Part shown: piece after piece, positions 1-9,568 of the stretch | Position numbering within the stretch: position 1 is the first letter of the stretch | How the letters are laid out: every line of letters begins with the position of its first letter | Assembly (NCBI RefSeq): GCF_000526635.1 | Contig: NZ_JAGL01000020.1 | Location: 218-64,217 of the forward strand | Reading direction: 5' to 3' | Length of the DNA stretch: 64,000 nt | DNA from: Aminobacter sp. J41 | GTDB taxonomy: Bacteria; Pseudomonadota; Alphaproteobacteria; Rhizobiales; Rhizobiaceae | Position numbers and translations under genes: made by a program | Notes under the pieces: generated by a model | Database searches by the model: none | The model's input: only the letters and a program-made list of their open reading frames with translations | What the model was told of the DNA's origin: nothing

Positions 1-65
1 GAACGCGTCCTCCCGAGCGATACTTCGGGCGATACATTCAGCGATACTTCTGACGATACATCCAT
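1..65 (-). CDS. possible start of an unidentified ORF running off the left edge
   Basis: On the minus strand an ATG at 63-65 opens a frame that stays open to the window edge (about 21 residues, beginning MDVSSEVSL). A GAGGG lies about 10 bases upstream. The peptide is made almost entirely of the 12-base repeat at 17-64, which reads as a four-residue unit of the type (D/E/N)VS(S/L/P). Nothing identifies a family, and repeats can keep a frame open by chance, so this is only a possibility. Confidence 0.15.
   Translation of the reverse strand, partial: MDVSSEVSLNVSPEVSLGRTR
17..64. repeat. four imperfect 12-bp tandem repeats
   Basis: The units are gcgatacttcgg (17-28), gcgatacattca (29-40), gcgatacttctg (41-52) and acgatacatcca (53-64). 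The core CGATAC is present in all four. The array lies just beyond the truncated DJ-1/PfpI-type gene. It could be a short minisatellite, part of a coding repeat on the minus strand, or a cluster of binding sites; the sequence does not decide between these. Confidence 0.6.
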
Positions 66-102
66 GGCACAGACACCCTCATTTGGGTTCCCAGCCAGGA
101 AA

Positions 103-369
103 TCATGTCGGGAAAACAGCGTCTTGCGCGTAATTGGCGAAGAGTGGGTTCGCCGTGGCGGAGAGGAGATCACTAACCGCCATCGTCTCGACCGCAACGC
201 CGCTGCTGCTCGTGACCGTCCCACCGGTCGCTGAGATAAGCCTGATCTCGTAGACGGCCGGCTTGTTGCGCCGCGCGAGCGCCCGGTTCGCGCCATTGAA
301 GACGGAAGCGGGTCCGGACACGTCGAGAAGCTCGAAGCCGGGATAGGTGACCAGGACGATCCTGTGCAT
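103..369 (-). pseudogene. truncated GlxA-like DJ-1/PfpI-domain protein (N-terminal part only)
   Basis: The first ~70 residues (MHRIVLVTYPGFELLDVSGP, then a region ending near VSDLLSA) match the start of the DJ-1/PfpI domain in GlxA-type proteins, which normally run to about 300 residues with a C-terminal AraC-type helix-turn-helix. Here the frame stops after 88 residues. The last ~17 residues do not look like the family, and no DJ-1 continuation was seen in the other minus-strand frames. The break is near position 156. The gene follows the frameshifted 394-1567 gene by 24 bases on the same strand, so the two probably formed an operon. I read it as a remnant without the cysteine/histidine active site or DNA-binding domain. 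Confidence 0.6.
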
Positions 370-393
370 GCCAACAACCTCGCCGTTCGCCCG

Positions 394-1567
394 TCAGTTA
401 GTGCCCGCACCACGCGCGTCCATGTTCTCCTGTGCCTGGGGGTATTCGAGCTGCATGGCAACGACGTCGGTGGTGGGCTCGCCATAGCGCGCGGCAATGG
501 CCGCAAGCGTTTCATCGAGCGCGATCGCAGGCGGACGGTTCGGGAACGTCGGCACGATGTGGTCGGCAGCGACCACCGCACCCGCCTGGTCCGGGATCAG
601 ACGAAGCCCGCTGAGGCTTTCGATCGGCTCAGACGACCCGGCGATGGTTGAAACGCTGGAGCGGTAGGTTCGCGACCATGCGTCGGCGATCAGAGCGAGG
701 GAGACTTCATCGATACCCGGCTGGAGGCGAATGCCGAGCTCTTCGCTGCGCCAGAAGGCCAGCCGGTTTTCGAGTACTGTCGTGGCGAAGGGCCGCGTGA
801 TCCGGAACGCCGCGCTGGCGTGGCGTGTATCCCAGGTCGGCACGCCCAGATCTCGCGCGACCTCCTCCGCCTTGTGACGACCGGCAATCGCTTCGATCAG
901 TGTCAGCATCATCGGCATGGACGCGCTGATGCCGGTGGTGGTGGTCACCTCGCCGTCGGTAACGATCCGCCGGTCCGGCACATATGTCGTCGTCGGGCTG
1001 AGCTCCAGCACGCGGTCGAGATAGTACCAGTGCGAGGTGGCGCGTTTTCCCTCGAGCAGCCCGGCCGCCGCCAGCACCTTGGCACCGGCGCAGACGGCGA
1101 CGATGTTCGCACCCTTGTCCGCCTGGCTCCTGATCCATTCGAGTGCGGCGGGGGTCATCGTCACGACTCATCGCCGGGACGATGACGTAGTCGGCGCCTT
1201 CGGGATGTGCGACGTCGAATGCTGCAATCGTCGACTCGGGCTCGACCGTGAGGGCGGGGTAGAGCCTTACGGGACCGGGCTCCGTCGCCAGCATGACGAC
1301 GTCGGCAACGTCCGCGCGGCGCAGGATGCCGGCCGGCATCATGTAGTCGGTCGTCTCGGTGGCGTCGTTGATGCCGATGATCGCGACGAGCGGCCGCTCA
1401 CGTTTCGGTGGCTTCAGCGACGCGAGCATCGCGTCGGTTTCGGACTGCGGTACGTTCGGGGCGATAGCAGAAACCGGGCTGGGCAAGGTGAGCAGCCAGC
1501 CGCCGAAGCCGACCATTCCTAGAATGACCAGCCCGAGAATGCCCCACAGGAAGAAGGATCTGCGCAT
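394..1567 (-). pseudogene. membrane-anchored DJ-1/PfpI family protein, interrupted by a one-base frameshift
   Basis: The first part (from 1567) starts with a hydrophobic anchor at about residues 5-27, followed by a periplasmic-type linker and a DJ-1/PfpI fold. The second part (to 394) continues the same domain, with the presumed nucleophile cysteine in AVCAGA and a conserved SHW. The two halves are in different frames. They join in a run of five G on the plus strand (1150-1154): taking one G out turns DDDPRRTR into DDDPAALEWI and yields one 390-residue ORF. The 1174-base span is exactly one base over a multiple of three. This is either a real inactivating frameshift or a homopolymer sequencing error. 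The function in the DJ-1/PfpI superfamily (glyoxalase, amidase or regulator) cannot be assigned. Confidence 0.75.
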
Positions 1568-1653
1568 CGGAAGGACCTTCCGGAACAGGGTCGCGCACCC
1601 GGAAGGGTGGGCGCCGGCCTCATATTCCGGAAAGTCTAGGTCCAGTAACGGCT

Positions 1654-1686
1654 GGCAGAAACGTCAAAAGAAGGCGTTTTCCTGCC
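1654..1686 (-). terminator. possible hairpin terminator after ureG
   Basis: Ten base pairs in two blocks (GGCAG/CTGCC and AAACG/CGTTT) with a 2-base bulge lie about 15 bases past the ureG stop. There is no clear U-tract after it on the minus strand, so termination is uncertain. Confidence 0.3.
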
Positions 1687-1700
1687 AACCCGACGGAGCG

Positions 1701-2333
1701 TCACTCGGCGGCGAGGCGCGGGCTGAGACCGCCGTTTTCCTCGAGGAAGGCCACGATTTCCTCGACGCCGATGCGGCGGCGAAGGTCGGTGAAGAGGAAC
1801 GGTGCGCTACCACGCTGCTTCTCGGCATCCGCCCGCATCACGTCGAGGTTCGCGCCGACGTGCGGTGCAAGGTCCATCTTGTTGATGATGAGCAGGTCCG
1901 AGCGGGTGATGCCGGGGCCGCCCTTGCGCGGGATCTTTTCGCCGCCGGCAACGTCGATGACGTAGATGGTGATGTCGGCAAGGTCCGGAGAGAAAGTCGC
2001 GGCGAGGTTGTCGCCCCCAGACTCGATGAAGACAACGTCGATGTCAGGGAAGCGGCGGCGCATCTCGGCGACCGCCGCGAGGTTGATCGACGCGTCCTCG
2101 CGGATTGCCGTGTGCGGGCAGCCGCCGGTCTCAACGCCGATGATGCGGTCCTCCGGCAGCGCCTGCAGCCGGTTGAGGATCAGCGCGTCTTCCTTGGTGA
2201 AGATGTCGTTGGTGACGACGCCGACCGAGTAGCGGTCACGCATCGCCTTGCAGAGCATCTCGGTGAGCGTGGTCTTGCCGGCTCCCACCGGCCCGCCGAT
2301 ACCGACCCGCAGCGGCCCGTTCAGTGAACTCAT
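1701..2333 (-). CDS. ureG: urease accessory GTPase UreG
   Basis: UreG is the SIMIBI-class GTPase that powers nickel delivery to apo-urease within the UreD-UreF-UreG complex in the cytoplasm. The 210-residue protein is of normal length. It has the P-loop GPVGAGKT at residues 14-21, the nickel-binding CPH motif at 72-74, an ESGGDN switch and NKMDLAPH for guanine recognition. It is the last gene of the urease operon, and its ATG overlaps the ureF stop by 4 bases (ATGA), which fixes the start and suggests translational coupling. Identification is firm. Confidence 0.97.
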   Translation of the reverse strand: MSSLNGPLRVGIGGPVGAGKTTLTEMLCKAMRDRYSVGVVTNDIFTKEDALILNRLQALPEDRIIGVETGGCPHTAIREDASINLAAVAEMRRRFPDIDVVFIESGGDNLAATFSPDLADITIYVIDVAGGEKIPRKGGPGITRSDLLIINKMDLAPHVGANLDVMRADAEKQRGSAPFLFTDLRRRIGVEEIVAFLEENGGLSPRLAAE

Positions 2334-2992
2334 GATCGGAATACCCTCGAATATTGAACTTCGTGCCGCATCGCCATGATGTCAGACATGAATGCGGAAG
2401 AACCAAGGTCATCTAGCGTCGACACGGCCGCCCGCGCCGCAGTCGCGCGAATGACAGGTTCAAGCGCTGCCATCGCCTTCACGCCGTCGCGTTGGCCGAG
2501 CGGCACGAGACGCACGGCGGCCTGGATGAGGTTGGAGGCAAAGGCGTGGAGGTAGGCGGCAAGCGCGTCTTCCAGCTCAATGCCATGCCGCGCGGCAGCC
2601 TGACCGACTGCCACCGGATAGGCAATGCGTTCGCTCTGGTCATCTTCGCCCGACCATGCGGAGATGGCAGTAGCAAAGGCTTCGCCCTGCAGCATCGTCT
2701 CCATGTGGCGCTCGCGCGCGCCCGCCAGTGCCTCGGCAAGTTCGGCGACTTCAGAGCAGTCGCCGGAAGTCAACACCTCGCGCCAGGACTCGGCCAGGAG
2801 CACGGCGTCGTTCCACGCCGAACCACGCTGAAGCAGCACTTCCAGCCATGCAATAAGCGATGCGCGGTCGCGTACCTTGCGCTCCTCGATCGCCCGCTCC
2901 AGCCCGTGGCTGTAGGCAAAGGCGCCAACCGGAAAGGCCGGCGAGAGCCAGGTCATCAACCGCAACAGCGCTGATGTCGGTGCCTCAGCCAT
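2330..2992 (-). CDS. ureF: urease accessory protein UreF
   Basis: UreF bridges UreD and UreG in the urease activation complex and directs GTPase-dependent metallocentre assembly. The all-helical family is recognised from the start [20 protein letters not shown], the central TAISAWSG region and the C-terminal QYSRVFRS. I place the start at 2992 ([10 protein letters not shown], 220 aa). The frame is open further upstream, but that stretch is the histidine-tail DNA of ureE read in another frame and gives a low-complexity I/T/M-rich peptide. The chosen start overlaps the ureE stop by 8 bases. Confidence 0.95.
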   Translation of the reverse strand: MAEAPTSALLRLMTWLSPAFPVGAFAYSHGLERAIEERKVRDRASLIAWLEVLLQRGSAWNDAVLLAESWREVLTSGDCSEVAELAEALAGARERHMETMLQGEAFATAISAWSGEDDQSERIAYPVAVGQAAARHGIELEDALAAYLHAFASNLIQAAVRLVPLGQRDGVKAMAALEPVIRATAARAAVSTLDDLGSSAFMSDIMAMRHEVQYSRVFRS

Positions 2993-3527
2993 GATGATGA
3001 TGGTGGTGATGGCCGTGCCCATGATCGTGGCTGTGGCCGTGTTCGTGGTCATGATCGTGATGATGGTGATGACCATCATGCGCGTGACCATGCCCATGAT
3101 AGGCGCCATGCACCGGCTGGAACGGAGCGACTGTCTCGCGCACCGTTGCCCCCAGGCCTTCCAGCATCGCGCGCAGCACGTGATCGCGGCGGATCAGGAT
3201 GCGCAGGGGCTCGATCTCGATCTGCGCCTGGAAGTGGCGGTTGCCGAGGTGCCACGCAAGCTCGGCAAGATGCAGCACGTCGCGCGGCACCACCTCAAAG
3301 AGTTCTTCCTCCTCGGCGATGATCTCGACCTGACGGCCGTCTTCCAGGACGAGGCGGTCGCCATTGGCGAAGAGCACGGGCTCGGGCAGGTCGACGAGGA
3401 CGTCCTCACCGCTATCCAGCGTGATGCGCTTGCGGCGCAGGTGCCGCCTGTCCTGCGCGAGGCGAATGGTGGCCGAGGAGGGCCGAAGGTCCTCCCCGCT
3501 GCGGATGTAGGATAGGACGCGAAGCAT
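2985..3527 (-). CDS. ureE: urease nickel metallochaperone UreE with long histidine-rich tail
   Basis: UreE carries nickel to the UreDFG-apourease complex. The 180-residue protein has the UreE N-terminal peptide-binding domain (to about residue 75), the metal-binding domain (to about 139) with the conserved HLGNRH, and then a tail of about 40 residues with some two dozen histidines interspersed with D, E, G and S. Such tails bind several extra nickel ions in characterised UreE proteins, and here the tail suggests nickel storage. It lies 10 bases from ureC and overlaps ureF by 8 bases. Confidence 0.96.
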   Translation of the reverse strand: MLRVLSYIRSGEDLRPSSATIRLAQDRRHLRRKRITLDSGEDVLVDLPEPVLFANGDRLVLEDGRQVEIIAEEEELFEVVPRDVLHLAELAWHLGNRHFQAQIEIEPLRILIRRDHVLRAMLEGLGATVRETVAPFQPVHGAYHGHGHAHDGHHHHHDHDHEHGHSHDHGHGHHHHHHHG

Positions 3528-3537
3528 TTCTCTTGCC

Positions 3538-5250
3538 TCAGAATAGGAAGTAGCGCTGCGCCATCGGCAGCACGGTCGCCGGCTCGCAGGTCAGCAGCTC
3601 GCCGTCGGCACGCACCTCATAGGTCTCGGGATCGACCTCGATGTGCGGTGTCGCGTTGTTGAGGATCATCGATGCCTTCGAGATGCCGCCACGGGTGTTC
3701 TCGACCGCTAACATCTCCTTGGCGACGCCAAGCTTCTCGCGCAGGCCAAGGTCGATCGCCGCCTGGCTGGTGAAGGTGACGGACGAGGCTGCGGGCGCGC
3801 GGCCAAACCCGCCGAACATCTGCCGGTAGTGCACCGGCTGCGGTGTCGGGATCGAGGCGTTCGGGTCGCCCATCGGAGCTGCCGCAATCGTGCCGCCAAC
3901 CAGCACCATGTCCGGCTTCACCCCGAAGAAGGCCGGGTTCCACAGCACGAGGTCGGCGCGCTTGCCGACTTCGACCGAGCCGATATGTACCGACATGCCG
4001 TGGGCGATCGCCGGGTTGATCGTGTACTTGGCGATGTAGCGGCGGACGCGGAAGTTGTCGTTGTCGCCGGTTTCCTCCGGCAGACGTCCGCGCTGGACCT
4101 TCATCTTGTGCGCGGTCTGCCATGTGCGGATCAGTACCTCGCCGACGCGGCCCATGGCCTGGCTATCGGAGGAAATGATCGAGAACGCCCCCATGTCGTG
4201 CAGGATGTCCTCGGCCGCGATCGTTTCCTTGCGGATGCGGCTTTCGGCGAACGCGATGTCCTCGGGGATCGACGGCGACAGGTGATGGCACACCATCAGC
4301 ATGTCGAGGTGCTCGGCGATGGTGTTGTGCGTGTAGGGGCGGGTCGGGTTGGTCGAGGACGGGATGACATTCGGCAGACCGCAGACCTTGATGATGTCCG
4401 GCGCGTGGCCGCCGCCCGCGCCCTCGGTGTGGAAGGCGTGGATGGTGCGGCCCTTGAAGGCCGCAACGGTGTTTTCGACAAAGCCGCTCTCGTTCAGCGT
4501 GTCGGTGTGGATCATCACCTGGACGTCGTAGTCGTCCGCCACCGAGAGGCAGCAGTCGATTGCCGCGGGAGTGGTGCCCCAGTCCTCGTGGAGCTTCAGC
4601 GCACAGGCGCCGCCCTTGATCATCTCGATCAGCGCTTCGGGACGCGAGGCGTTGCCCTTGCCGGACAGGCCAATGTTCATCGGGAAGGCGTCGAACGACT
4701 GGATCATGCGGGCGATGTGCCACGGTCCCGGCGTGCAGGTCGTGGCCAAAGTGCCGTGAGCGGGGCCGGTGCCGCCGCCGAGCATCGTCGTGACGCCTGA
4801 CATCAGCGCTTCCTCAATCTGCTGCGGGCAGATGAAGTGGATGTGCGCGTCCATCCCGCCAGCCGTGAGGATACGGCCTTCGCCTGCGATCGCCTCGGTG
4901 CCCGGGCCGATAATGATGTTGACGCCCGACTGGGTGTCCGGGTTGCCGGCCTTGCCTATGGCAACGATGCGGCCGTCCTTGAGCCCGACGTCGGCCTTGA
5001 CGATGCCCCAGTGATCGACGATCAGCGCGTTGGTGATGACGGTGTCGACGGCGCCCTCGGCGCGCGACACCTGGCTCTGGCCCATGCCGTCGCGGATGAC
5101 CTTGCCGCCGCCGAACCTCACTTCCTCGCCATAGGTCGTGAAGTCCTTCTCGACCTCGATGATGAGGTCGGTGTCGGCGAGGCGGATGCGGTCGCCGACC
5201 GTCGGGCCGTACATGTCGGCGTAGGCCGAACGGGAAATCGTTGCTGGCAT
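3538..5250 (-). CDS. ureC: urease alpha subunit UreC
   Basis: This is the catalytic subunit that hydrolyses urea to ammonia and carbamate at a di-nickel site. The 570-residue length is typical. All key residues are visible: H136 and H138 (DAHIHF), the lysine to be carbamylated K219 (ALKLHEDWG), H248 (MIHTD), H274 (HAFHTEG), the flap C321-H322-H323 (VCHH) and D362 (SSDSQAMGR). They sit two residues beyond the classical Klebsiella numbering. The ATG overlaps the ureB stop by one base. Nothing suggests loss of function. Confidence 0.98.
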   Translation of the reverse strand: MPATISRSAYADMYGPTVGDRIRLADTDLIIEVEKDFTTYGEEVRFGGGKVIRDGMGQSQVSRAEGAVDTVITNALIVDHWGIVKADVGLKDGRIVAIGKAGNPDTQSGVNIIIGPGTEAIAGEGRILTAGGMDAHIHFICPQQIEEALMSGVTTMLGGGTGPAHGTLATTCTPGPWHIARMIQSFDAFPMNIGLSGKGNASRPEALIEMIKGGACALKLHEDWGTTPAAIDCCLSVADDYDVQVMIHTDTLNESGFVENTVAAFKGRTIHAFHTEGAGGGHAPDIIKVCGLPNVIPSSTNPTRPYTHNTIAEHLDMLMVCHHLSPSIPEDIAFAESRIRKETIAAEDILHDMGAFSIISSDSQAMGRVGEVLIRTWQTAHKMKVQRGRLPEETGDNDNFRVRRYIAKYTINPAIAHGMSVHIGSVEVGKRADLVLWNPAFFGVKPDMVLVGGTIAAAPMGDPNASIPTPQPVHYRQMFGGFGRAPAASSVTFTSQAAIDLGLREKLGVAKEMLAVENTRGGISKASMILNNATPHIEVDPETYEVRADGELLTCEPATVLPMAQRYFLF

Positions 5251-5555
5251 CAGAGCTGTCCTGTCACTCGACCGTTGAAGCCAAAGATGCGGCGCGCGCC
5301 GCCGATCGGCACCAGCCGCACCGCGCGCGCTTGGCCCGGCTCGAACCGGATCGCAGTGCCCGCGACAATGTCGAGGCGCATGCCGCGTGCGGCTTCACGG
5401 TCGAAGTCGAGCGCCTCGTTGGTTTCGTAGAAGTGGTAGTGGGAGCCAACCTGCACCGGGCGGTCGCCGCGATTGGCGACGCGCAGCGTGATTGCCTCCT
5501 TGCCCTCGTTGAGGACGATCTCGCCCTCCGCCGGGATGATTTCGCCTGGGATCAT
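5250..5555 (-). CDS. ureB: urease beta subunit UreB
   Basis: This is the small structural beta subunit of the (UreABC)3 enzyme, 101 residues. It starts [13 protein letters not shown] and contains the family block HYHFYETN and the end [13 protein letters not shown]. The start at 5555 matches family length; the frame is open much further upstream, but that region is the ureJ gene on the same strand in another frame. The ureJ stop is 2 bases upstream and the ureC start overlaps the ureB stop. Confidence 0.96.
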   Translation of the reverse strand: MIPGEIIPAEGEIVLNEGKEAITLRVANRGDRPVQVGSHYHFYETNEALDFDREAARGMRLDIVAGTAIRFEPGQARAVRLVPIGGARRIFGFNGRVTGQL

Positions 5556-5557
5556 CT

Positions 5558-6145
5558 TCACGCTCCGACTGCGAGCCATGCGCCGCCAAGGGCGGTCGCC
5601 GCACCGAGGAGGCGGGCAAGGAAGTTGCCGGACGAGGCGCGGCCAGCCTTGCCAAGCGCGATGCCAAGGCGGATGCCTGCTGCATGGAGAAGGACGGTCG
5701 AGGCAGCAAAGCCGAGGCCGAAGGTCAGCGCACCGGCGGCACCGAGCTCGGAACCATGTGCATGGCCGTGGAAGAAGGCGAAGAAGCCTACCATGGCAGC
5801 TGCCGCCGCAGCCGGGACACGCAGCGAAACCATCGCCATCAGGCCGAGGACGATGACGGAAGCCAGGATCACTGGCTCGACCATCGGCAGCGGCAGCGCC
5901 ATCAACGAAGCGGCAAAGCCGGCGCCCATGCAGGCGACGAAGGCTGCCGGGACCGTCAGGATCGCGCGGCCGCCGAGCATGGAAGCCCACAGGCCGACGG
6001 CGACCATGGCAAGCACGTGGTCGGTGCCGAAGAACGGATGCGAGAAGCCTGCAGCGAAGGAGCCGTGCTCGACAGGGTCGAAGTGGGCGAGGGCAGGGGC
6101 GGAGGTCGCGGCGACTGCTCCGATGGTGAGTGCGATGCGCTTCAT
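5558..6145 (-). CDS. ureJ: HupE/UreJ family nickel permease
   Basis: A 195-residue integral membrane protein of the HupE/UreJ family, thought to bring nickel (or cobalt) across the inner membrane for urease or hydrogenase. It has a cleavable-looking signal ([20 protein letters not shown]), then HPFFGTDH, which is the family metal signature (HX5DH) at the start of the first transmembrane helix. A further five or so hydrophobic helices follow, including HGHAHGSE. It sits between ureA and ureB, as in some rhizobial urease operons, which links nickel import to enzyme synthesis. Confidence 0.92.
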   Translation of the reverse strand: MKRIALTIGAVAATSAPALAHFDPVEHGSFAAGFSHPFFGTDHVLAMVAVGLWASMLGGRAILTVPAAFVACMGAGFAASLMALPLPMVEPVILASVIVLGLMAMVSLRVPAAAAAAMVGFFAFFHGHAHGSELGAAGALTFGLGFAASTVLLHAAGIRLGIALGKAGRASSGNFLARLLGAATALGGAWLAVGA

Positions 6146-6172
6146 GGCTTATTCTTCCGGTTTCAATCTGCG

Positions 6173-6475
6173 TTAGCGAATAGGCTGATGGACCGTCACC
6201 AGCTTGACGCCATCGGGAAAGGTGGCCTCGACCTGGACGTCGTGGATCATCTCGGCGACGCCCTCCATCACCTGGTCGCGGGTGACGACGTGCGCGCCTT
6301 CCTCCATCAGTTCGGCGACGGAGCGGCCGTCGCGCGCACCCTCGACGACGAAGTCGGTGATGAGCGCGATTGCTTCCGGATGGTTGAGCTTGACGCCGCG
6401 CTCGAGCCTGCGCCGCGCGACGATGGCGGCCATTGCGATGAGGAGCTTGTCTTTTTCTCTTGGGGTCAGGTTCAT
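6173..6475 (-). CDS. ureA: urease gamma subunit UreA
   Basis: This is the 100-residue gamma subunit ([19 protein letters not shown]... to VHQPIR) of the three-chain bacterial urease. The start at 6475 gives exactly the family length. A longer frame reaches 6616 but overlaps ureD and adds an atypical extension. The motifs [14 protein letters not shown] and EVEATFPDG-like QVEATFPDG are diagnostic. It is 7 bases from the ureD stop and 27 bases before ureJ. Confidence 0.96.
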   Translation of the reverse strand: MNLTPREKDKLLIAMAAIVARRRLERGVKLNHPEAIALITDFVVEGARDGRSVAELMEEGAHVVTRDQVMEGVAEMIHDVQVEATFPDGVKLVTVHQPIR

Positions 6476-6482
6476 GGAAAAC

Positions 6483-7349
6483 TCAGATCTGCCAGACTTT
6501 GGGTAGGGCTCTTCCGCCCAGGAGAACCGCGAGCGCGGGAATGAGGGAGCGTCGCAACGTGAGGCTGTCAGGCGCGGCAAGACGGGCGACGAGCTTGCCG
6601 TCCCATGCGCTTGCACCGCCTGCGTCGCCGATCACGTCGCGCAGTGGGTCGAGAAGCTGGTCGGCGTCTTCGGTGACGAGCAGGACCGTGGCGATCGCGC
6701 GATTGCCGCCGAGCGCTGCCTGCTCTGCTGCCAGTGCGGCAATGTCACCGGAAAGACGCAGATCGTCGGCGAAGAGGAGCTTACCGTTCTGGCGAATGCG
6801 CCAGCGGTCGCGGAACAGGCCCGAAGTGACTGTCTCGCCCATGGCCTCGCGGCCCAGCACGAGCGCTTCGACGGCAAGAAGTTCTGTGCCTTCGGCAAGA
6901 TCGGCCTCGAAGCGGCGCGAGAGCCGGCCGCCGTCGAACAGGATCGTTTCCTGCGGCAGCCAGTCGAATCGCGCGCCTTCAGCCAGCTCGACGCGTGTCA
7001 GGACCTCGGCGTCGCTGCCGGTCGAGCGGTAGATGCGCTCGCAGGCCTGCGTGGTCATGACGGCCTGCGCGCCCGCGTTCAGCGAAATTTTCGTGGTCAG
7101 GCTGTCGCCACCGGTAAGGCCGCCAGCCGTGTTGATCAGCACAGCCTCGGGGATGGCATCCAGCATGCGCGGCAGGCGGATCTTGGCGCAGCCTTCCTGG
7201 AACAGCCGGTCGAGGCACGAGATCTTGTCGCGGCGCTTGAAGGAGATGCGCGAATGCCCGCGCGCCCTCTGCATTTTTGGCAGAGCGGCGGCAACCGGGG
7301 ATGACGGAAAATCCCCTTCAGGCTCGAGGCATGAGGCACCCGCGTACAT
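6483..7349 (-). CDS. ureD: urease accessory protein UreD
   Basis: UreD is the scaffold that binds apo-urease and recruits UreF and UreG; a tunnel through it is thought to carry nickel to the active site. The family blocks seen are [34 protein letters not shown] and LLGREAMGE-like VLGREAMGE. The first ATG at 7349 gives 288 residues. A methionine at 7274 (MQRARGHSR) is also possible and lies nearer the conserved start. Neither has a convincing Shine-Dalgarno. It is the first gene of the operon. Confidence 0.93.
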   Translation of the reverse strand: MYAGASCLEPEGDFPSSPVAAALPKMQRARGHSRISFKRRDKISCLDRLFQEGCAKIRLPRMLDAIPEAVLINTAGGLTGGDSLTTKISLNAGAQAVMTTQACERIYRSTGSDAEVLTRVELAEGARFDWLPQETILFDGGRLSRRFEADLAEGTELLAVEALVLGREAMGETVTSGLFRDRWRIRQNGKLLFADDLRLSGDIAALAAEQAALGGNRAIATVLLVTEDADQLLDPLRDVIGDAGGASAWDGKLVARLAAPDSLTLRRSLIPALAVLLGGRALPKVWQI

Positions 7350-7529
7350 TCGGCTCAGAAATCCCCGCGCGAATTCGTTGAAACTGCGATCGCCGGGCGC
7401 GCAACTGCAGCGCCGGCCTGAGGATGCTATTCAATGAACGTGCCAACCCGAGGACTCGGGGGAGAAGCGCCCGCAAATGAACGGATTGTGCCAGATCCGG
7501 CGGCGAAAGCGCGGGAGGCTGCTGATTAA

Positions 7530-7539
7530 TGCTTAAGCA
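7530..7539. promoter_or_regulatory. perfect palindrome TGCTTAAGCA upstream of ureD
   Basis: A 10-base perfect palindrome in the 285-base gap between ureD and iolB, within an AT-richer patch (7521-7545) that stands out from the surrounding sequence. It could be an operator for the urease promoter. No regulator is identified, and nothing else is recognisable in this gap. Confidence 0.25.
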
Positions 7540-7634
7540 AATATTGCGCGACCTGCTCAATCCTTAGTCAGAAGCGAGCCAGCAACCGCCGCCGGCGCGG
7601 GCCCCGCTAGCGGTTGGCGCGAAAACGGGCAGGG

Positions 7635-8432
7635 TTAGGCGCTGCGGACGATCCAGTCGTGGTCCGGATGGTTCTTGAAGCGCCACTTGCGCAGCGGGCC
7701 GGCCATGACGTTCAGGTAGTACATGTCGTAGCCATAGGGCGCGCCGCAGGGATGGTGGCCCTTCGGCACCAGCACCACGTCGCCGTCCGACACCGCCATC
7801 GTCTCGTCGAGCGAGCCGTCCTCCGTGAAGACCCGCTGGAAGCCAAAACCCTGAGACGGGTTGAGGCGATGGTAGTAGGTCTCCTCGAGATAGGTCATGT
7901 TTGGGAAATCGTCCTCGTCGTGCCGGTGCGGCGGGTAGGACGACCAGTTGCCGGCCGGGGTGAAGACTTCCGTGACGAGGAGGCTGTCGGCGACATCCGT
8001 GTCCTCCATCGCGATCGGATGGATGTAGCGGGTGTTCGCGCCCTTGCCGCGTTCCTCGAAGCCGATGTCGGTGATGACGGTGGCCGGATGACCGCCCTTG
8101 CCGGGCGCGGAGCAGACGGCGAGCGTACATTCGGTCTCCGCAACGGCCTGCCACTGCGAGCCGTTTGGTACGTAGACGCAATGCGGCTTGAGGCGTTCGA
8201 ACACGCTCATGCGCTCGCCAAGCAGGCCGAAATCCTGACCAGCAGCAGAAACCCGCGCCTTGCCCTCGACGAGGACGAGGATAACTTCGCGCTGGCCCGC
8301 GGCTTCCGCTGCGGTTTCGCCCGGCAGCAGCCGGTAGAGCCCGAAGCCGACATAGCTCCATCCCGCGCTTTCGGGCGTGATGTCGTGAACCTTGCCATGC
8401 GTGCCGCGCGGCTTGACCAGCAGATCAGCCAT
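7635..8432 (-). CDS. iolB: 5-deoxy-glucuronate isomerase IolB
   Basis: IolB converts 5-deoxy-D-glucuronate to 2-deoxy-5-keto-D-gluconate in myo-inositol breakdown. The 265-residue double-cupin protein starts MADLLVKPRGTHG. Its metal-binding cupin motif is visible as SSYPPHRHDEDDFPN, with the later MTYLEETYYHR and KGHHPCGAPYGYD. Start 8432 is chosen on family length; the frame is open further upstream but enters the neighbouring small membrane gene, which it overlaps by 8 bases. It is the last gene of the iol operon. Confidence 0.95.
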   Translation of the reverse strand: MADLLVKPRGTHGKVHDITPESAGWSYVGFGLYRLLPGETAAEAAGQREVILVLVEGKARVSAAGQDFGLLGERMSVFERLKPHCVYVPNGSQWQAVAETECTLAVCSAPGKGGHPATVITDIGFEERGKGANTRYIHPIAMEDTDVADSLLVTEVFTPAGNWSSYPPHRHDEDDFPNMTYLEETYYHRLNPSQGFGFQRVFTEDGSLDETMAVSDGDVVLVPKGHHPCGAPYGYDMYYLNVMAGPLRKWRFKNHPDHDWIVRSA

Positions 8433-8634
8433 TCTGTCCGTCCTTCCCTTCAGGTGTTCTGTAGCTGATGAGCAGCGCCCAGGCGCAGTAGGAGCCGATC
8501 GCGCCGAAGACGAGCGCCCATACGCCCTCGCCATGCGAGAATTCGAACGCGGCCCAGGCGAAGGCGACGACGACGATTGCCACCCGCACCCAGAGGGGGC
8601 GGAAGAACGGGTGGTCGGTCTCGAGGATGCGCAT
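8425..8634 (-). CDS. small two-helix membrane protein within the iol operon
   Basis: A 69-residue protein with two hydrophobic stretches (about residues 15-32 and 37-57: VRVAIVVVAFAWAAFEF and VWALVFGAIGSYCAWALL) separated by a short charged turn (SHGEG), and a polar C-terminus. It fits neatly between iolE (15 bases away) and iolB (8-base overlap), so it is cotranscribed with inositol catabolism. I recognise no family. It may act at the inner membrane with the inositol ABC transporter, but that is only a guess from position. Confidence 0.75.
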   Translation of the reverse strand: MRILETDHPFFRPLWVRVAIVVVAFAWAAFEFSHGEGVWALVFGAIGSYCAWALLISYRTPEGKDGQNG

Positions 8635-8649
8635 GGGCCGTCCGTTCCG

Positions 8650-9549
8650 TCAGCCGCGGTCGAGGCCCGCCTCGCGCGCCATCTGCTTCAGCGCGTTGAG
8701 GCCCATCGACTGGTACTTGACCGGATCGCGCACGTCCGGGTCCTGCTCGGCCTCGATCACCAGCCAGCCGGAATAGCCATGCTCGGCCGCGATCTTGAGA
8801 ACCGGCCCGAAGTTCACCGCGCCTTCCGGATCGCCGGGCACGGTGAAGACGCCGCGACGCACACCCTCAAGGAAGCTCAGACGTTCCTCGCGCACCTGCC
8901 GCATCACGTCGGCGCGCACGTTCTTGGCATGGATGTGCGAGACGCGGCTCATGTGACGCTTTGCGAGGGCTTCCGGGTCGCCGCCGCCGAAATAGGCATG
9001 GCCGGTATCGAGCAGCAGCTGCGTCGCCGGGCCGGTCAGCTCCATCAGCCGGTCGATCTCGTCCTCGGCCTCGATAATCGTGCCCATGTGGTGGTGGTAG
9101 ACGAGCGTAACGCCCTGGTCGGCGCAGTACTGTGCGATCTCCTCAAGAGCCGCCGCGAATTTCGGCCACTGCTCCTCGGTCAGCTTCGGCCGGTCATTGA
9201 CCGGAACCGCGTCGTTGCCGTGGATGGCGTTGGAGCATTCGCAGACGATGCAGACCGGGCAGCCCATCGCCTTGAGAAGGTCGAGATGCGGCTGGATCGC
9301 GCGCTTCTCTTCCTCAACCGAACGCGTCAGCAGGTTGAGCGAATACCAGCCCGAGACGAAGCGTAGGCCATGCGGCTCCAGCGCCGCCTTTAGCCCCGCC
9401 GGCTCGGTCGGGAACTTGTGGCCCTTCTCGATACCGTCGAAGCCGATTTCGGCAGCCTGCGCCAGGCAGGTTTCGAGGGAGATGTGCTGGCCGAGCGTCT
9501 GGTCGTCATCGTTGGACCACGCGATGGGATTGGTGCCGTAGAGGATCAT
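8650..9549 (-). CDS. iolE: 2-keto-myo-inositol (inosose) dehydratase IolE
   Basis: IolE dehydrates 2-keto-myo-inositol (scyllo-inosose) to the dione that IolD opens. It is a 299-residue xylose-isomerase-like TIM barrel. The family is recognised from the start [16 protein letters not shown], the metal/substrate residues in [23 protein letters not shown] and [10 protein letters not shown], and the C-terminal [11 protein letters not shown]. It lies 19 bases after iolD and before the small membrane gene. Confidence 0.96.
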   Translation of the reverse strand: MILYGTNPIAWSNDDDQTLGQHISLETCLAQAAEIGFDGIEKGHKFPTEPAGLKAALEPHGLRFVSGWYSLNLLTRSVEEEKRAIQPHLDLLKAMGCPVCIVCECSNAIHGNDAVPVNDRPKLTEEQWPKFAAALEEIAQYCADQGVTLVYHHHMGTIIEAEDEIDRLMELTGPATQLLLDTGHAYFGGGDPEALAKRHMSRVSHIHAKNVRADVMRQVREERLSFLEGVRRGVFTVPGDPEGAVNFGPVLKIAAEHGYSGWLVIEAEQDPDVRDPVKYQSMGLNALKQMAREAGLDRG

Positions 9550-9568
9550 GACTGCCTTCGTGATCGGG

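Noticed and set aside
2993-3109. N-terminal extension of ureF
   Set aside because: The extra residues are an I/T/M-rich reading of the UreE histidine tail; the family start fits position 2992.
7318-7560. 80-codon minus-strand frame before ureD
   Set aside because: Overlaps the start of ureD and has no ribosome site or recognisable features; treated as promoter region.
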